A program made the translations under genes and the position numbers. From positions 10,773,382 through 10,837,381 of the forward strand of contig NC_063066.1 of NCBI RefSeq assembly GCF_018812025.1: a DNA stretch of 64,000 nt, given 5' to 3'. The stretch's first letter is position 1. Every line of letters starts with the position of its first letter. Origin of the DNA: Megalobrama amblycephala (taxonomy: Eukaryota > Chordata > Actinopteri > Cypriniformes > Xenocyprididae). The notes beneath the pieces were generated by a model. It had not been told where the DNA came from. It searched no databases and saw only the letters and a list, made by a program, of their open reading frames with translations. Shown piece by piece: positions 1 to 12,200 of the stretch.

Positions 1-620
1 AGTTTAAAGGGGTCCTTGATTATGATTTCACTTTTAAACTTTAGTTAGTATGTAATGTTGCTGTTTGACCATAAACAACATCTGCAAAATTACGACACTC
101 AAAGTTCAATGCAAAGGGAGATATTTTCTTTTATAAAAATCGCTTTTTAAAGACTATACAACAAACGGCTGGTAGGGACTACATGCAGCAAGCTTCTTCC
201 CGGGTTGGTGACATCACAAACCCCAAAATTTACATAAACCCTGCCCCCGGTAACAAGCAACAAAGGGGGCGAGGCCATGTTGGGCTTTTTTAGAGAAGAG
301 AAAGAGTTGTTGTGGTAGAGTGTTGTTGCCATGCTGTCATTTTATGCCGGACTGCTTCACAAGCGAGGGTCAATTCAATGCTGGATTTGCACAAAAGATT
401 AACATGACGCACGTGCTAGTCGATGAGTTGAATCAACTCCACAGCAACTACATAAATTTATCCACTAACCATTCAGAAACGTTTTTGTTGAGCAACTGAA
501 GCGCAAGCTGTTAAAGCTCCACCCACTTCTGGAAAGGAAACACAAAAACGGCATGTTTTTGCTCACAACAGAATAGGGGCAAATTTGGCAAGCTATAATA
601 AATTATCTGTGGGATATTTT
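1..620. repeat. MITE-like repeat, one end present
   Basis: TTAAAGGGGTCCTTGATTATG at the left edge and the following 500 bases (for example GGCTGGTAGGGACTACATGC) match a widespread teleost non-autonomous repeat as I recall it. A TTAA sits at 4-7. The right end is unclear. The open frame at 147-332 is inside it and is not a gene. Confidence 0.5.
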
Positions 621-1886
621 TGAGCTGAAACTTCACATACGGAACTTAGGCAGCAAGACACTGAGAATAAAGCAAAAAATGGGAGAAATTACAAAAAGAC
701 CCTCCACCACCTGTAAAAATGTAAATTGCAATGCTAATTAAGTGCATATAATGTGCATTTGTGAAACTTTTTCAAGAACTGTGCTGCATGTTTTTAGTAA
801 AAAGACAAGTGATCTAAATGTGCTTGCTGTGTAATTTACTAAATTTTCTAAATGTGCTTGCTGTGTAAAATACTAAAAGTATTTGCTGTGTAATTCCAGT
901 GAGCATAATCACAAGGTCAGAGTAAAACAAAATAATTAGATGTTTGGAGAGTCCTCAACCAGCCTCTTCATGGGAGCCAAAGGTAATATAGTAATAGCAA
1001 GTGAAATAAGCCTTTTGAATGAAAAACAGGTAGCTGAAACTGAAAAAAAGGCAGGGAAAGGCTTTACTCACAGATAAAGCACAGCATGGTCAAAACAGCT
1101 ATGGATGAAAAGCTCACATCATTTCAAGACATGACCCCTGATCCACATAAATAAAGCTGTAACACAGTAATGGTGTCTACCTGAGTAGGTCTATGCATTA
1201 GGGTAGCACAATACCTAATGCCTTAAGAGGAACTTCTAAGAATACAAGAGAAGCATATTCTGTCTTTATGTAGGGTCAAACAGGAGACATATTCATTTTG
1301 ACAGGTATTCGAGTGAATGTGGCTGATAAGAATGGCATTCGTGTTCAGCTTTCATTCTCCACAAACCTGCAAAAATCAGCAGTTTCTTGGCTTCAGAAAA
1401 GAGACCTGAAATCAGCAGGCAACCAAAGAAATAGTAACTGTCATAAAAAGCCTCCCCATAGAAAACCAGCTCCTGCTTACTGCGAATTAAAGTCTTTATT
1501 ACATATTTTTTTGGAGCTTTCTTTATATTCCTCATATAGGGTCACTGTAACCAAACACAGAATATTGAATAAGTTTGTGTTGGATGTAAGGTTGTACCAA
1601 ATTATTGGGAAAAAAAATTGACAGTGACAGTGTTATTGCATTATGATGAATTATATTCAACAGAAAAATGTAATTTAAGAAACAAGGTGTTATATGGAAC
1701 TTGAATGTTTTAGGTTGAACAGTGCTGTAGAGTTATGTTAGTCCAGCACTTTTTCGTAAGTGTTTTGTGCTATGCTATGTTAATATTATAATCTTATATT
1801 ATTGTCATTATTATTAATTATTATAAACATATAAACTACCATTTAAAAGATTGGCATTGGTAAGGTTTTTTTACTGCTTACCAAAG
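621..1886. other. intergenic, no gene seen
   Basis: A/T-rich. A short direct repeat is present at 820-885 (CTAAATGTGCTTGCTGTGTAA twice, then a degenerate third). The overlapping open frames at 1293-1621 on both strands have no recognisable domain. Confidence 0.5.
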
Positions 1887-2716
1887 TAGTGGCGGCTCGT
1901 GGGTTTTTTATAGTGCTCTGGGGATCCCCTGCCGATTATTATTATTAGCCTATTATTAGCTTAAAGTCCCCGTGAACCAGAAGTTGCAAACGACTTTTCT
2001 CTTGGGTTGTGACGTATTTCCAAGTGAAACGGAATATTGAATAGAGGGCAGGGTTTTACTTTAGTGCTCCTCCTCTCCATCTCTCGCTCATAGCAGACTA
2101 ATGGTTGGAGGGGAGTGGTTTAAGCGTTTTCAACACATGTCGTCAAACTGACGTCATCAGGGAAGGAATGCCATTCCAGACCGGAAGCAACTTTTCAGAT
2201 TTTGTTTAAAGATTACCACGACAAACATTTTTTTTCTGTGTATTAGCAGTTCAAAACGAATATCACGTTATTCACAAAATGTACGTCTCTCTACGATGAT
2301 TGGTTGATATACCAAGGGAGGCTAGCCTCCTCTATCTTTTCTCAACTCTCCTAAGCACTGAATGTAAAACACTCGATGGTGATTTGCTAATTTTTTACAA
2401 ACTGAGGCACAAGTTGAGCTCGGCTTATGTGCCTCCCCAAAGTCCCTTTCAAGAAAAGTCTGTTCACTCGGCGACCATATTTGCGACACCTCTGGCAGCT
2501 ATTTCGGGCATCCAAGACCAAGTCATATCTATTTCAATGGGGCAATCCTGAAATTTCAAAAACTGCTTGGCAAACTCCCAATTCAATTACATATTTCAAA
2601 TCAGCAACAACATCTGACATGAACTGTCCCATAAATGTTGTTTCTTATGCTTAAATAACATTAAAAAAGCCTATTTTTCAGGCTGGCCGAGCCATTGCAC
2701 ATGTGCAGTCTAAAGC

Positions 2717-3618
2717 CAGGGACACACCAAGCCGACGGTCGGCCGTCGGGCAGTTTTTGTTCGTCGGCCGACTAAGTTTTCTCAGTGTGTTCCGCGCCGT
2801 CGGCTGAAGTTGGTCCTCGTCGGCTTTTTTCCGGCCGATTCAACATGTTGGCTGCGTCCAAAAACTGGAAAATGCTGCCTTCCGAGGACACATTTCAAGG
2901 TAGGAAGGCATCAAGGCACGTCCGAATCCAATGTTAGCTTCACTTCCTCTCTCATGAGATACCTTCCTCAGATCGATTTTTGAAGGAAGCATAGATGTAT
3001 GCTTAGCTGCCTTTGATATCCCACAATCCTGTGCTTTCCATTCTGTGACAGTTGAGCTAGAAAAATAAAGATGGCGTCCGAAAGTTGCGTTTGCTGCTCA
3101 GTTTGTGTATAAATGTACGATTTTGATCAACATATTTCAATTTTGATATCCTTTCTATAGAGAAATTACTACTGTAGTAATTAAATATTTGTTTAGTTCT
3201 CACCAAAGCTCGCGCTATATTGCTGTAGATCATTAAACTGTTACGCTGCCTCAGAAGTCTGTCCGAAATCAATTTCGTGAGGTAACGTTACCTTCATGCA
3301 CAAATGCTGCCGTACAAGTCATTCTCTTATAAGATAGCGAGGCAGCAAGACAGCTACCTAGGTTTTCGGACGCAGCCGTTGAATCGCCGTCGGTCCGTCG
3401 GGCCATCTGATCATTCTGATTGGCTGTTCAGCTACTGCCACCTGCTGGTACGGAAAGGCATTTCATCTTACGCAGGCGCAGAATGGACGTGCAACTTGGC
3501 CGTCGGCTGTCGAGCGTTGGTTTGGTGTGTCAGGGCAACTTTGGACCCAGATGTAAGGCAACCCCGAAGTCTGCTTTCGTCGCCACTAGTTCGTCGGCGT
3601 CGGCTTGGTGTGTTCCTG
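2717..3618. mobile_element. hAT-like palindromic MITE inside the outer element
   Basis: Inverted ends CAGGGACACACCAAGCCGAC and CGTCGGCTTGGTGTGTTCCTG. Its centre is a CGATTCAACATGTTGAATCG palindrome, now split by the element at 2850-3377. Flanks TCTAAAGC and TCTTTATG are compatible with a diverged 8-base duplication; the related sequence at 43955-43980 (GTGCAGTCCTAAGCTCGCG) is the uninterrupted site. Confidence 0.65.
2850..3377 (+). mobile_element. 528-base MITE with 3-base target duplication, copy A
   Basis: Ends GGCTGCGTCCAAAAAC and GTTTTCGGACGCAGCC, flanked by GTT on both sides (2847-2849, 3378-3380). The 3-base duplication fits PIF/Harbinger-type elements. The other copy is at 18829-19349 in inverted orientation. 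Short open frames inside are not conserved between the copies. Confidence 0.8.
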
Positions 3619-3826
3619 TCTTTATGCGCGAGTCTCAGTTTTCTATGGGAACCGGAGCTTCTAACGGCAGCTGAGGTGAGGCAGTGACTTTATCAATCAG
3701 CGATTGGCTCTTTTACTTAGAAGGCGTATTCCGCCATATTGCATGTTGCAATTTCTCCCATTCATAACTAATAGGAGTGAACCGTCTTTCTTTATCTATA
3801 GTCCTTGCCCTGCATGATGTGCATAC

Positions 3827-3883
3827 TATCCACCCTAAACAGTATTGAATATTACTAATGTCACATACTATTTAGGGCGGATA
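3827..3883. repeat. small hairpin in the outer hAT-like element
   Basis: TGCATACTATCCACCCTAAA and the complementary TTTAGGGCGGATAGAATGCA lie about 20 bases apart around ATTACTAATG. It may be a remnant of another small palindromic insertion. Confidence 0.55.
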
Positions 3884-4163
3884 GAATGCACATTGAGACG
3901 CAGGCTTGGCCTCCCCCTCCCCTTCTCTATCCCTTGCAGTTGTAATGACATCGGCAGATTCGGCAGGTTCCTGAAAGAACAGCGGGGCTTTCGATTTACA
4001 TATTCTGGTGTTACACCGAAATTACTAATAAAAATACACATTCTGAGACATGAAATGAAACAAATAAATGGGAATTTTATTAACGTTAAATCATCCTTTC
4101 TCTAAATTCTCCTCAAAATTTTGGGTAGGCTGTGCCCTTTCCTCCCCTGACAAGCCGCCACTG

Positions 4164-6999
4164 GCATTTGATCACAAGTATATTAAAAACCATAATACTA
4201 TTATTAATATTACTATATAATGTCTTTTCTATTTGAATATATTTTAAAATGTAATTTATTCCTGTGATGGTAGCTGAATTTTCAGCATCATTTCTCCAGT
4301 CAGTGTCACATAATCCTTCAGAAATCAATATGCTGATTTGGTCAAGATAACCAGGACTCATCAGGACTATCAGGACTCATTTTGTTGATGCATGTTAATG
4401 ATAAAGACTCCAGCTCTGAAGCTGTCTTTTTTACATTTTAAATTTTTTTTAACTACTTTTGTCACTAAGGAAATTTTGTATGATTCTTCAGTAATGCTTT
4501 TTTGCTATTGTATCTTTGACTTTAAGCCATTAACCAGCAATATATTTATATTATATATACTTTACTACAGTAATTATGGGCCAAATTATGTATAATGTAT
4601 AACTTTTTCTTGTTTGATTGTCGAAGAGCTTGAGCAAAATATTGTTTGTATGGCTAGCCTACCTCTTCAGCAAATGCGACTACTGTTTGCGAGCACCTTT
4701 TCCGTCCACTGACATTTATGGCCATGGCTTCTATAAGGGACCAATCTTTTGAACATATCTTTGCTCTGCAATATGGACAGTCATTTGTTACACACAAATA
4801 GTTTCAATTGGTAACAGCGGACACAGACTGGATGACACACCTGGCAGTGGATCAGGCTGATGAACACTCATTTGGCTATGAGCCGGAGTGGACTTTTTCC
4901 TCTGACTGATGAAAACATGCTCATCTATTCTCATCAGTGCCCCAATGAGCTCCCAATATTCTTTTGACTGAGCATTGTCATGGTGACAGACCTTTAGCAG
5001 CCAATGGCTTTCAGTGGGGTACGCAGACATCATTCATAATCAGATTATTCCCATTAGTCAAACTCGTTTGCACCAAAATTGGAAAAGCTAGCTGAAATTA
5101 AGTAAACAAACAAAACACACACACACCCAAACAGGACAGCATATAAAATATATGAGATGTGAATAGACAAACAAATCCTTTTTGATATCACATGAAAAGC
5201 ACAGAATTGACAGTGCTTGTAAAATATTTTCACAGTCTGATTACGCAGACTCAAAATATGACACATACATCTAGTATCACCGCCGCCATGGCGCAGTCGT
5301 GGAGCACATAATCTTGGTCGTGCTGTGAGGAGAGAGCCGTATCATCTCACAGGTCCTCTGCATTACACCAAGGAGGTTTATCTCCTCCTAAAGATGATGA
5401 GAAGAGTATTCTGGGAGCCCAACTGGGACATGACAGTCAACCATATGAGGCTTCTCTGTGTGAACAGGTCCATAAATAATGCATATCCTAAGACATCTGA
5501 GGAAATGTGCCTCTAATCCAGCGCGAATGAACAGAGACTCTTTAATACAGCAGAAAATATGTTTTATTTCAAAGTTCACATGCATGTTTAAATTCAAACA
5601 TATAAGCATGTTGTGTAAGAGCGTTGACATGAGTATGCCTGCTTTTGGGTGCTTTTTTAGCTTGTTTTTCTCAACTGCAAGCCCCAGGATACTGTGTCTT
5701 CCAGATACTTTACAGCACATGCTGTGTAAGATTGAAAATAAACCCCATTGGCTGCTTGAAAGTGTTAAAATGTGGATCCACCGCTGTGGACGGCTGTTTC
5801 GCGAGTCACAGATCTGCGCAGGCAGTCTCTAGCCCTGCAGCACTAACAGATTGTGGATGTAATTTAGTAACAAAGGGGACTTATAGATTTGTGAATCACA
5901 CAGAGTGACAGCCGCTTGCTCTGAGTTTGGCTGGTGCTCTATTTTAATGCATATTATTTACATAAATTCCCTCCTCTTTTTGCAATGTTTGGCTTTGTGC
6001 CACTCACTGCATTAATCATTGATCTTGAAAGTTATGGAAAAGCCCAAGCTTTATGTTACTCTTCAGTGGAACTATAAAACTGCTAAGGCCCTGTCCCTGG
6101 ATGCTACTCCATATCCATGACGAATTATTTGAGTCTATGTGGTGGAAAAATAGCTCCAAGCTACAGTATCTGAGTGCTAAAAAATCCAGCCAAAGCAGGT
6201 TAAGAGGGGTTTCATCAAAGCAAATAGGTGCAAAAAACATTAGCTGTGACAATCAAATGATTGAGCCAATCAAATGATTTACCTGTTGCGGTAGTGTGGC
6301 AGTTAATGAATACCCAGGATTAAATGTTAACCCCGGGTAAAGTATGAGCAGTGTGAAACGTGAAGCAAGACAACCCAGGATTTCAAGTGTTTTCAAGGAT
6401 TTTCAAGGATTTCAACCCAACTATTTCAAGTGTGAAAAGCCCTGTAGAGAAAGATGACTGCTGGTTTCTTTTAGTTTTTGTTTTCCGAATTTGTGCCATT
6501 TCTTGATCCCATTAATTTTTTTCTGTCTCCTCCCTCACTGTCCCATGTCTAAAAATTGGAAGATAGTATAACATATGGGCTAGCTGTTTTGATAATTGCT
6601 ATTTAACAAACAAACAAACATATTTCCATTTCATCAAACTGATCAGTGTCTTCTTTGGTAAAGATAAATGCCATATGAAGGTTAATTGAAAGTAATTTTC
6701 AAGGTCTTAGATCTTTAAATTTTAAAGGACAAAAATGTGCCAAATTCATCCATTCTAATTTTAGACACCTGTTGCAAATAGGCTTGTTTGCAATTATTGA
6801 CTAATCATCTGATTGTGGTTATTCGAGTAGCAGTTATTGAGATAATGACGATAATTGTGCAGTTTAAATTTCATATTTGCTATCCAATTAAGGGAAATAA
6901 TATTGCAGTTATATAATATTATATTATAAATTAACTATAAACAAATTAAATAAATATTATTCACTTTCATAGAATTGAAGTAAATTATACTCATCTTTT
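4164..6999. other. intergenic, no gene seen
   Basis: Contains a short CA run near 5114-5127 and a degenerate repeat at about 6300-6445 (TACCCAGGATTAAATGTTAA, ending TTTCAAGTGTGAAAAGCCCTG) of a type common in fish. The open frames at 5388-5832 overlap on both strands and show no domain. Confidence 0.5.
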
Positions 7000-7001
7000 T
7001 A

Positions 7002-8553
7002 CAAACCCGATTCCAAAAAAGTTGGGACACTGTACAAATTGTGAATAAAAACAGAATGCAATGATGTGGAAGTTTCAAATTTCAATATTTTATTCAGAAT
7101 ACAACATAGATGACATATCAAATGTTTAAACTGAGAAAATGTATCACTTTAAGGGAAAAATAAGTTGATTTTAAATTTCATGGCATCAACACATCTCAAA
7201 AAAGTTGGGACAAGGCCATGTTTACCACTGTGTGGCATCCCCTCTTCTTTTTATAACAGTCTGCAAACGTCTGAGGACTGAGGAGACAAGTTGCTCAAGT
7301 TTAGGAATAGGAATGTTGTCCCATTCTTGTCTAATACAGGCTTCTAGTTGCTCAACTGTCTTAGGTCTTCTTTGTCGCATCTTCCTCTTTATGATGCGCC
7401 AAATCTTTTCTATGGGTGAAAGATCTGGACTGCAGGCTGGCCATTTCAGTACCCGGATCCTTCTTCTACGCAGCCATGATGTTGTAATTGATGCAGTATG
7501 TGGTCTGGCATTGTCATATTGGAAAATGCAAGGTCTTCCCTGAAAGAGACGATGTCTGGATGGGAGCATATGTTGTTCTAGAACTTGGATATACCTTTCA
7601 GCATTGATGGTGCCTTTCCAGATGTGTAAGCTGCCCATGCCACATGCACTCATGCAACCCCATACCATCAGAGATGCAGGCTTCTGAACTGAGGGTTGTC
7701 CTTGTCCTCTTTAGTCCGGATTACATGGTGTCCCAGTTTTCCAAAAAGAACTTCAAATTTTAATTCGTCTGACCACAGAACAGTTTTCCACTTTGCCACA
7801 GTCCATTTTAAATGAGCCTTGGCCCAGAGAAAACGCCTGCGCTTCTGGATCATGTTTAGATATGGCTTCTTTTTTGACCTATAGAGTTTTAGCCAGCAAC
7901 GGCGAATGGCACGGTGGATTGTGTTCACCGACAATGTTTTCTGGAAGTATTCCTGAGCCCATGTTGTGATTTCCATTACAGTAGCATTCCTGTATGTGAT
8001 GCAGTGCCGTCTAAGGGCCGAAGATCACGGGCATCCAGTATGGTTTTCCGACCTTGAGATTGTTCCAGATTCTCTGAATCTTTGGATGATATTATGCACT
8101 GTAGATGATGATAACTTCAAACTCTTTGCAATTTTTCTCTGAGAAACTCCTATCTGATATTGCTCCACTATTTTTCGCCGCAGCATTGGGGGAATTGGTG
8201 ATCCTCTGCCCATCTTGACTTCTGAGAGACACTGCCACTCTGAGAGGCTCTTTTTATACCCAATCATGTTGCCAATTGACCTAATATATTGCAAATTGGT
8301 CCTCTAGCTGTTCCTTATATGTACATTTAACTTTTCCGGCCTCTTATTGCTACCTGTCCCAACTTTTTTTCTCATGAAATCCAAAATGAGCCAATATTTG
8401 GCATGACATTTCAAAATGTCTCACTTTCAACATTTGATATGTTATCTATATTCTATTGTGAATAAAAGATAAGTTTATGAGATTTGTAAATTATTGCATT
8501 CCTTTTTTATTCACAATTTGTACAGTGTCCCAACTTTTTTGGAATCAGGTTTG
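7002..8553 (-). mobile_element. Tc1-like transposon, copy 1 (family A)
   Basis: Terminal inverted repeats of more than 40 bases begin CAAACCCGATTCC and end GGAATCAGGTTTG, and continue into AAAAAAGTTGGGACACTGTA. They are flanked by TA on both sides (7000-7001, 8554-8555), the Tc1/mariner target duplication. The 1552-base length is normal for a full Tc1-like element. It encodes one minus-strand transposase, now broken. A second copy of the family lies at 44818-46641 in the opposite orientation. Confidence 0.95.
7222..8213 (-). pseudogene. broken Tc1-like DDE transposase (copy 1)
   Basis: Starts MGRGSPIPPMLRRKIVEQYQ, whose helix-turn-helix (about residues 17-55, GVSQRKIAKSLKLSSSTVHN) is the paired-like DNA-binding domain. 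The catalytic part contains WSDE (first Asp), YDNARPHTA (second Asp) and SPDLSPIEKIW (third acidic residue, Glu), and ends RRGDATQW. The frame changes near 8040 (after the ESGTIS segment) and again near 7690-7730 (after RTKEDKDNP), so no full protein can be made. The order and residues are otherwise well preserved, which suggests fairly recent decay. Confidence 0.9.
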
Positions 8554-8555
8554 TA

Positions 8556-11054
8556 TTACAAATTTTATTATATATACGTTTTAGAGGAAATGAACAAAAC
8601 ATAACAAAACAGAAAAACAAACATGAACAAAACAGAAAAAAGTTGTCATTCGTTAATTGTAAAATAAAAAATAACTTGTATGACAATTAATCGTCAGTAC
8701 AAAATTCATAATCATGACAGGCTTAGTTGCAAAAGCATTAATAATTTTAATGATATTAAGGTGGTATGATATGATAATGATAATAACTGCACATTGAGTT
8801 ACCACTTACAAACAAAATTGCAATTATCACAGATGTGACCGAATTAGAGAATTTTACAACAACAACAACAAAAAAAATAAGAAAACAAAACATACATCAC
8901 ATAGTGACTGATCTGATGTTATTTTTGTTGAACCTGATGCAAAAAAAAATTCTCTTTTTTTAACATAGGCTTTTTATGCCTTCAGTCAATAGGGAAGTGA
9001 AGAGAGGAGGATATGACAGACCAGATCCAATCCTGCATCCTTAGAAACCTGCAGCTCCAAAGTGGATATAGCAGCTCTGACAAGAGTTCCCTCTTTTAAG
9101 TAAGATTTTCTGTTACTAAAAGTGAGTTTTTGAGGATTAGTTCACCCAAAAATCTTTGACACAGTTGAGCTCAGTCAAGAGTTTTCTGCCATCTATGAAT
9201 ACAAGGACTTGCCCTTCATTGAGTTTTAATACATATGTGACTTTTACTTTTACACTCCAATCTAGAAACAATACATATACTATTATGCCATTAGACCAAT
9301 ATAGATTTATTTGCAATAACAACTAGTGGTTTTACCATTTATATCATGAAAAGGAAAAACAGCAGCCTTCAGAAATGTCCATTTTACCCCATTTCAAAAG
9401 GGAACTTGCAGGTTTATTAGAGTTGGTGGCCTGTGATTGCCTTTTAATGAGAGAATGACTGGGAGCGAGAGATAAGGAAAGTTCAGACTAAGAGGTCCTT
9501 CGTGGGATTAGAATAATCATCAAAACTGCCATGTCTTTAAAAAATCCACAATAGAACATGGCAGCCCAGCACACTTTCCCCTCTCTGCAGCCTATTTGCA
9601 TTCCAGTGCAATGGTCCAGTGGATGCTCGTGAATATAGAATTTGTTCTCTTGTTAAAGACCCACCAGGCCATAGATTGAGGCAGGAAAATGAAAACTGTG
9701 CCTGCAAAGGAAAGAAACTTTAAATGTCACAGTTGTGTGATAAGATTAATTATCTGTTTAGTTGTGTAGGGAGTATTTAATTCACCTTTATTTAGCTGAT
9801 TTAGTTGGCCTTTTGTAGAATGTTGTCTCAGAAATATAAAAGACTGCCAGATGACCATTATATTAGCAAAGATTTCCTATTTATTGGGCAATACACCATT
9901 TTCCAGGCGACATACATTGTTGAAGTGTATTGGAAATAAACCCTTTCAGAGGAAAACTGCTTTTTTCGAAAGAAATTTTACTCTGAAATGGTCATCAAGC
10001 TCAGTTGAAAAGTAATACAACACTACAATCTGACAGGAGCTCTTTACTTTTCAGGTAAAATGACAAAAGGCAAGTTCTGTCTCTTTCCAATTGATTTATT
10101 TTTCACATTACCATTTGCTGATGGCAATCACACCTTTAAAGGACAGGTGCACTTCTGCCAGTTAAGAAAAGCAGGTCTGAACATGTCGACTGAGATATTG
10201 ATCCCATGAGCGGGTTTGTGTAGTTCAAGAGCAGCCAATGGCAGTGACCTCAACATGTAGTTGCTTTTCATTGCTCATGTTTCATTTTTTGAAAGCTCGT
10301 GCTTTCAAGCGATTTTCAGAAAACAAGAAGTGGAAAAGCTTGTTCTGGTGTTTTATATGTGCTACTCAGAACCTCGGAGGACATTGGGTTTTTGCTTGTT
10401 GGGGAATGGAATCTTTTTTAGGACTCTAGTCATTCAGTCATTGGACCACAGTTTATTTGCAACCAATGACAAAATGTTAAAGTTAACATATAGTCATTAA
10501 ATCAATTGAAATGATTATTCAGCCATAATTTTTCCATTGCACATTTCTGCAGAACCACAGAAATTCATCTCAGATAATTCGGAGGTCTTTTGGAGCACAT
10601 CTTGGTGACAAGCCCAACCTTCAGTGAGAAAGGATTATGTTTCTCTGCCGTAAAGCATTCTGACATTCAGAATGATATTAAACTTCAATGGACTCAGATC
10701 AAGGTTCACCGATCATTCTTTCAGGCGCTGAATCCATTATTCAAGGTTAGAGATGCTGTTTACTGAAATGAAAATGGGCTGCATCTATTATACATTCACA
10801 TTACACTCAAAGCACAAGTGGTGCTTTCTGTTTGTTAGAAGTAATGTGCGATTTGACAATACAAAGATGCTACCAGGAAATTGCATATGTGCACTGCATT
10901 TACATCACTCGCAAGATGCTAATTATAAAACATTACACAAGTGATCACCAGCCATCTATACATACACAACTTAAGTAAACTGCTCAGAACTTATTGCTTT
11001 CCTCTGTATGAAGATGGATAGTTAACCCTAAAATTAAAATAACGTCATCATTTA
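8556..11054. other. intergenic, no gene seen
   Basis: A-rich segments near 8580-8640 and 8860-8890. Sequences resembling GATAATAACTGCAC occur on both sides of the Tc1-like element (about 6850 and 8785), so it may have landed in an older repeat. Nothing else is recognisable. Confidence 0.45.
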
Positions 11055-11360
11055 TAGAAACATACCAATCCAATGCACTCGAGAATTAAAATAAAAGTAT
11101 AAAAAGCACTTATTTAGTAATGGCTTAGACAATTAAAATCCACACCCTGATGAAGGCTCATTAGCCCCATCGCGTCGGTGTGCTATTATGTCAACTGATT
11201 TTAATTGTCTAAGCCATGGCTAAATAAAGGCTTTTTATATGTTTACTTAATTCTTGAGTGCCTTGGATTGTTATGTTTCTATGAGTTGAACTATCCCAAA
11301 GAGCACCGGGATACGGATCCTACACCCTGCGCAGCACTCTTTTGCATTCGTTGTTTTATA
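11055..11360. mobile_element. 306-base hairpin element flanked by 14-base direct repeats
   Basis: AACGTCATCATTTA occurs perfectly at 11041-11054 and 11361-11374. Between them, about 85-base arms (11056-11142 and 11197-11285) form a near-complete hairpin: GGCTTAGACAATTAAAATC pairs with GATTTTAATTGTCTAAGCC. The loop contains TGATGAAGGCTCATTAGCCC. The flanking sequence joins up as one common repeat, so this is an insertion into it. Confidence 0.75.
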
Positions 11361-12058
11361 AACGTCATCATTTAATTACCCTCTTGCTGTTGCAAACCTG
11401 TATGATGCTATTTGTTTCTGTGGAACATAAAGAGGACTGTTACACAGTTCTTGCTATATGACTAGGCTTTTTAACTCTACACCCAAACAAGCTAATCAAG
11501 GTGTTCAGAATGCATTGCAAATTACAGAAAGGTGGGTTGAATTGGGTTTAGTACTAAAGTCGGCAGGACACTGGCACTCCTGGACTGGAGTTGAAGAGCT
11601 CTGCCATACAATGTCAGTTCATAGTGACAACTACAAAAATCAACATTAAAAGTGGACCACGCGAGTTATGCACTTGATAAGTCTTCTGAAGGTATGTGAT
11701 AGATTTGAATTGTGGCAGTATGGAATAAAAGACGCAAAGCCTTTTATGTGTGTGAATATAAGATGTGGTACATTTGCCGGAAAAGATAAGCCAGCAATTT
11801 TACTACAATTTAAAGTCACTATGAAAGTGGTGACAGATCTTTTCTTCCGTATTGTGACACATACAAATACAATGTATTATCGAAAAAGGAAAAAATGTAG
11901 GGCAGAGACTTTAGTTGTCGACTGGATTTTGAGATGTGGCTGTTGTACTTAAAAATTTATGCGAGCTTGGAGAGATGGGGTTGTAGTGGACTTAAAATGA
12001 TTTAAGATGTCTGGAATATGTCACTAGAGAGAAGACTTGTTTTCACTTGTTTTTATAG

Positions 12059-12200
12059 GGCCACTGTCCCGCAGAGTTTAGCTCCAACTTGCGTCAAAAC
12101 ACCTGCCTGGAAGTTTCTAGTATATACCTAGTAAGACCTTGCTTAGCTGGCTCATGTGTGTTTAATTGGGGTTGGAGGTGAATTCTGCAGGACAGTGGCC
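12059..12200. mobile_element. 142-base MITE
   Basis: Ends GGCCACTGTCCCGCAGAGTT and its mirror TCTGCAGGACAGTGGCC; arms include TAGCTCCAAC and GTTGGAG. The interior (CTGGCTCATGTGTGTTTAAT) is of a type common in fish hAT MITEs. A related fragment lies at about 11560-11605 (GCAGGACACTGGCACTCCTG). Confidence 0.7.

Larger units (their letters stand above)
1887..4163. mobile_element. outer hAT-like element carrying nested insertions
   Basis: Ends form an inverted repeat: TAGTGGCGGCTCGTGGG on the left and CCCTGACAAGCCGCCACTG on the right, a pattern common in fish hAT-type elements. A diverged second copy of its interior lies at about 43780-44140. I found no convincing 8-base target duplication. No intact transposase is visible; most of the length is later insertions (2717-3618 and 2850-3377). 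Confidence 0.6.

Noticed and set aside
3304..3687. 127-codon open frame on the plus strand
   Set aside because: It spans the junction of two nested transposons, so the sequence is a composite of repeat ends.
5281..5300. CCGCCGCCATGGCGCAG, a Kozak-like start
   Set aside because: The frame after the ATG closes within a few codons and no coding sequence follows.
5388..5832. Overlapping open frames of 110 and 117 codons on both strands
   Set aside because: They overlap each other antisense, lack any known domain and have no exon-like neighbours; treated as chance.
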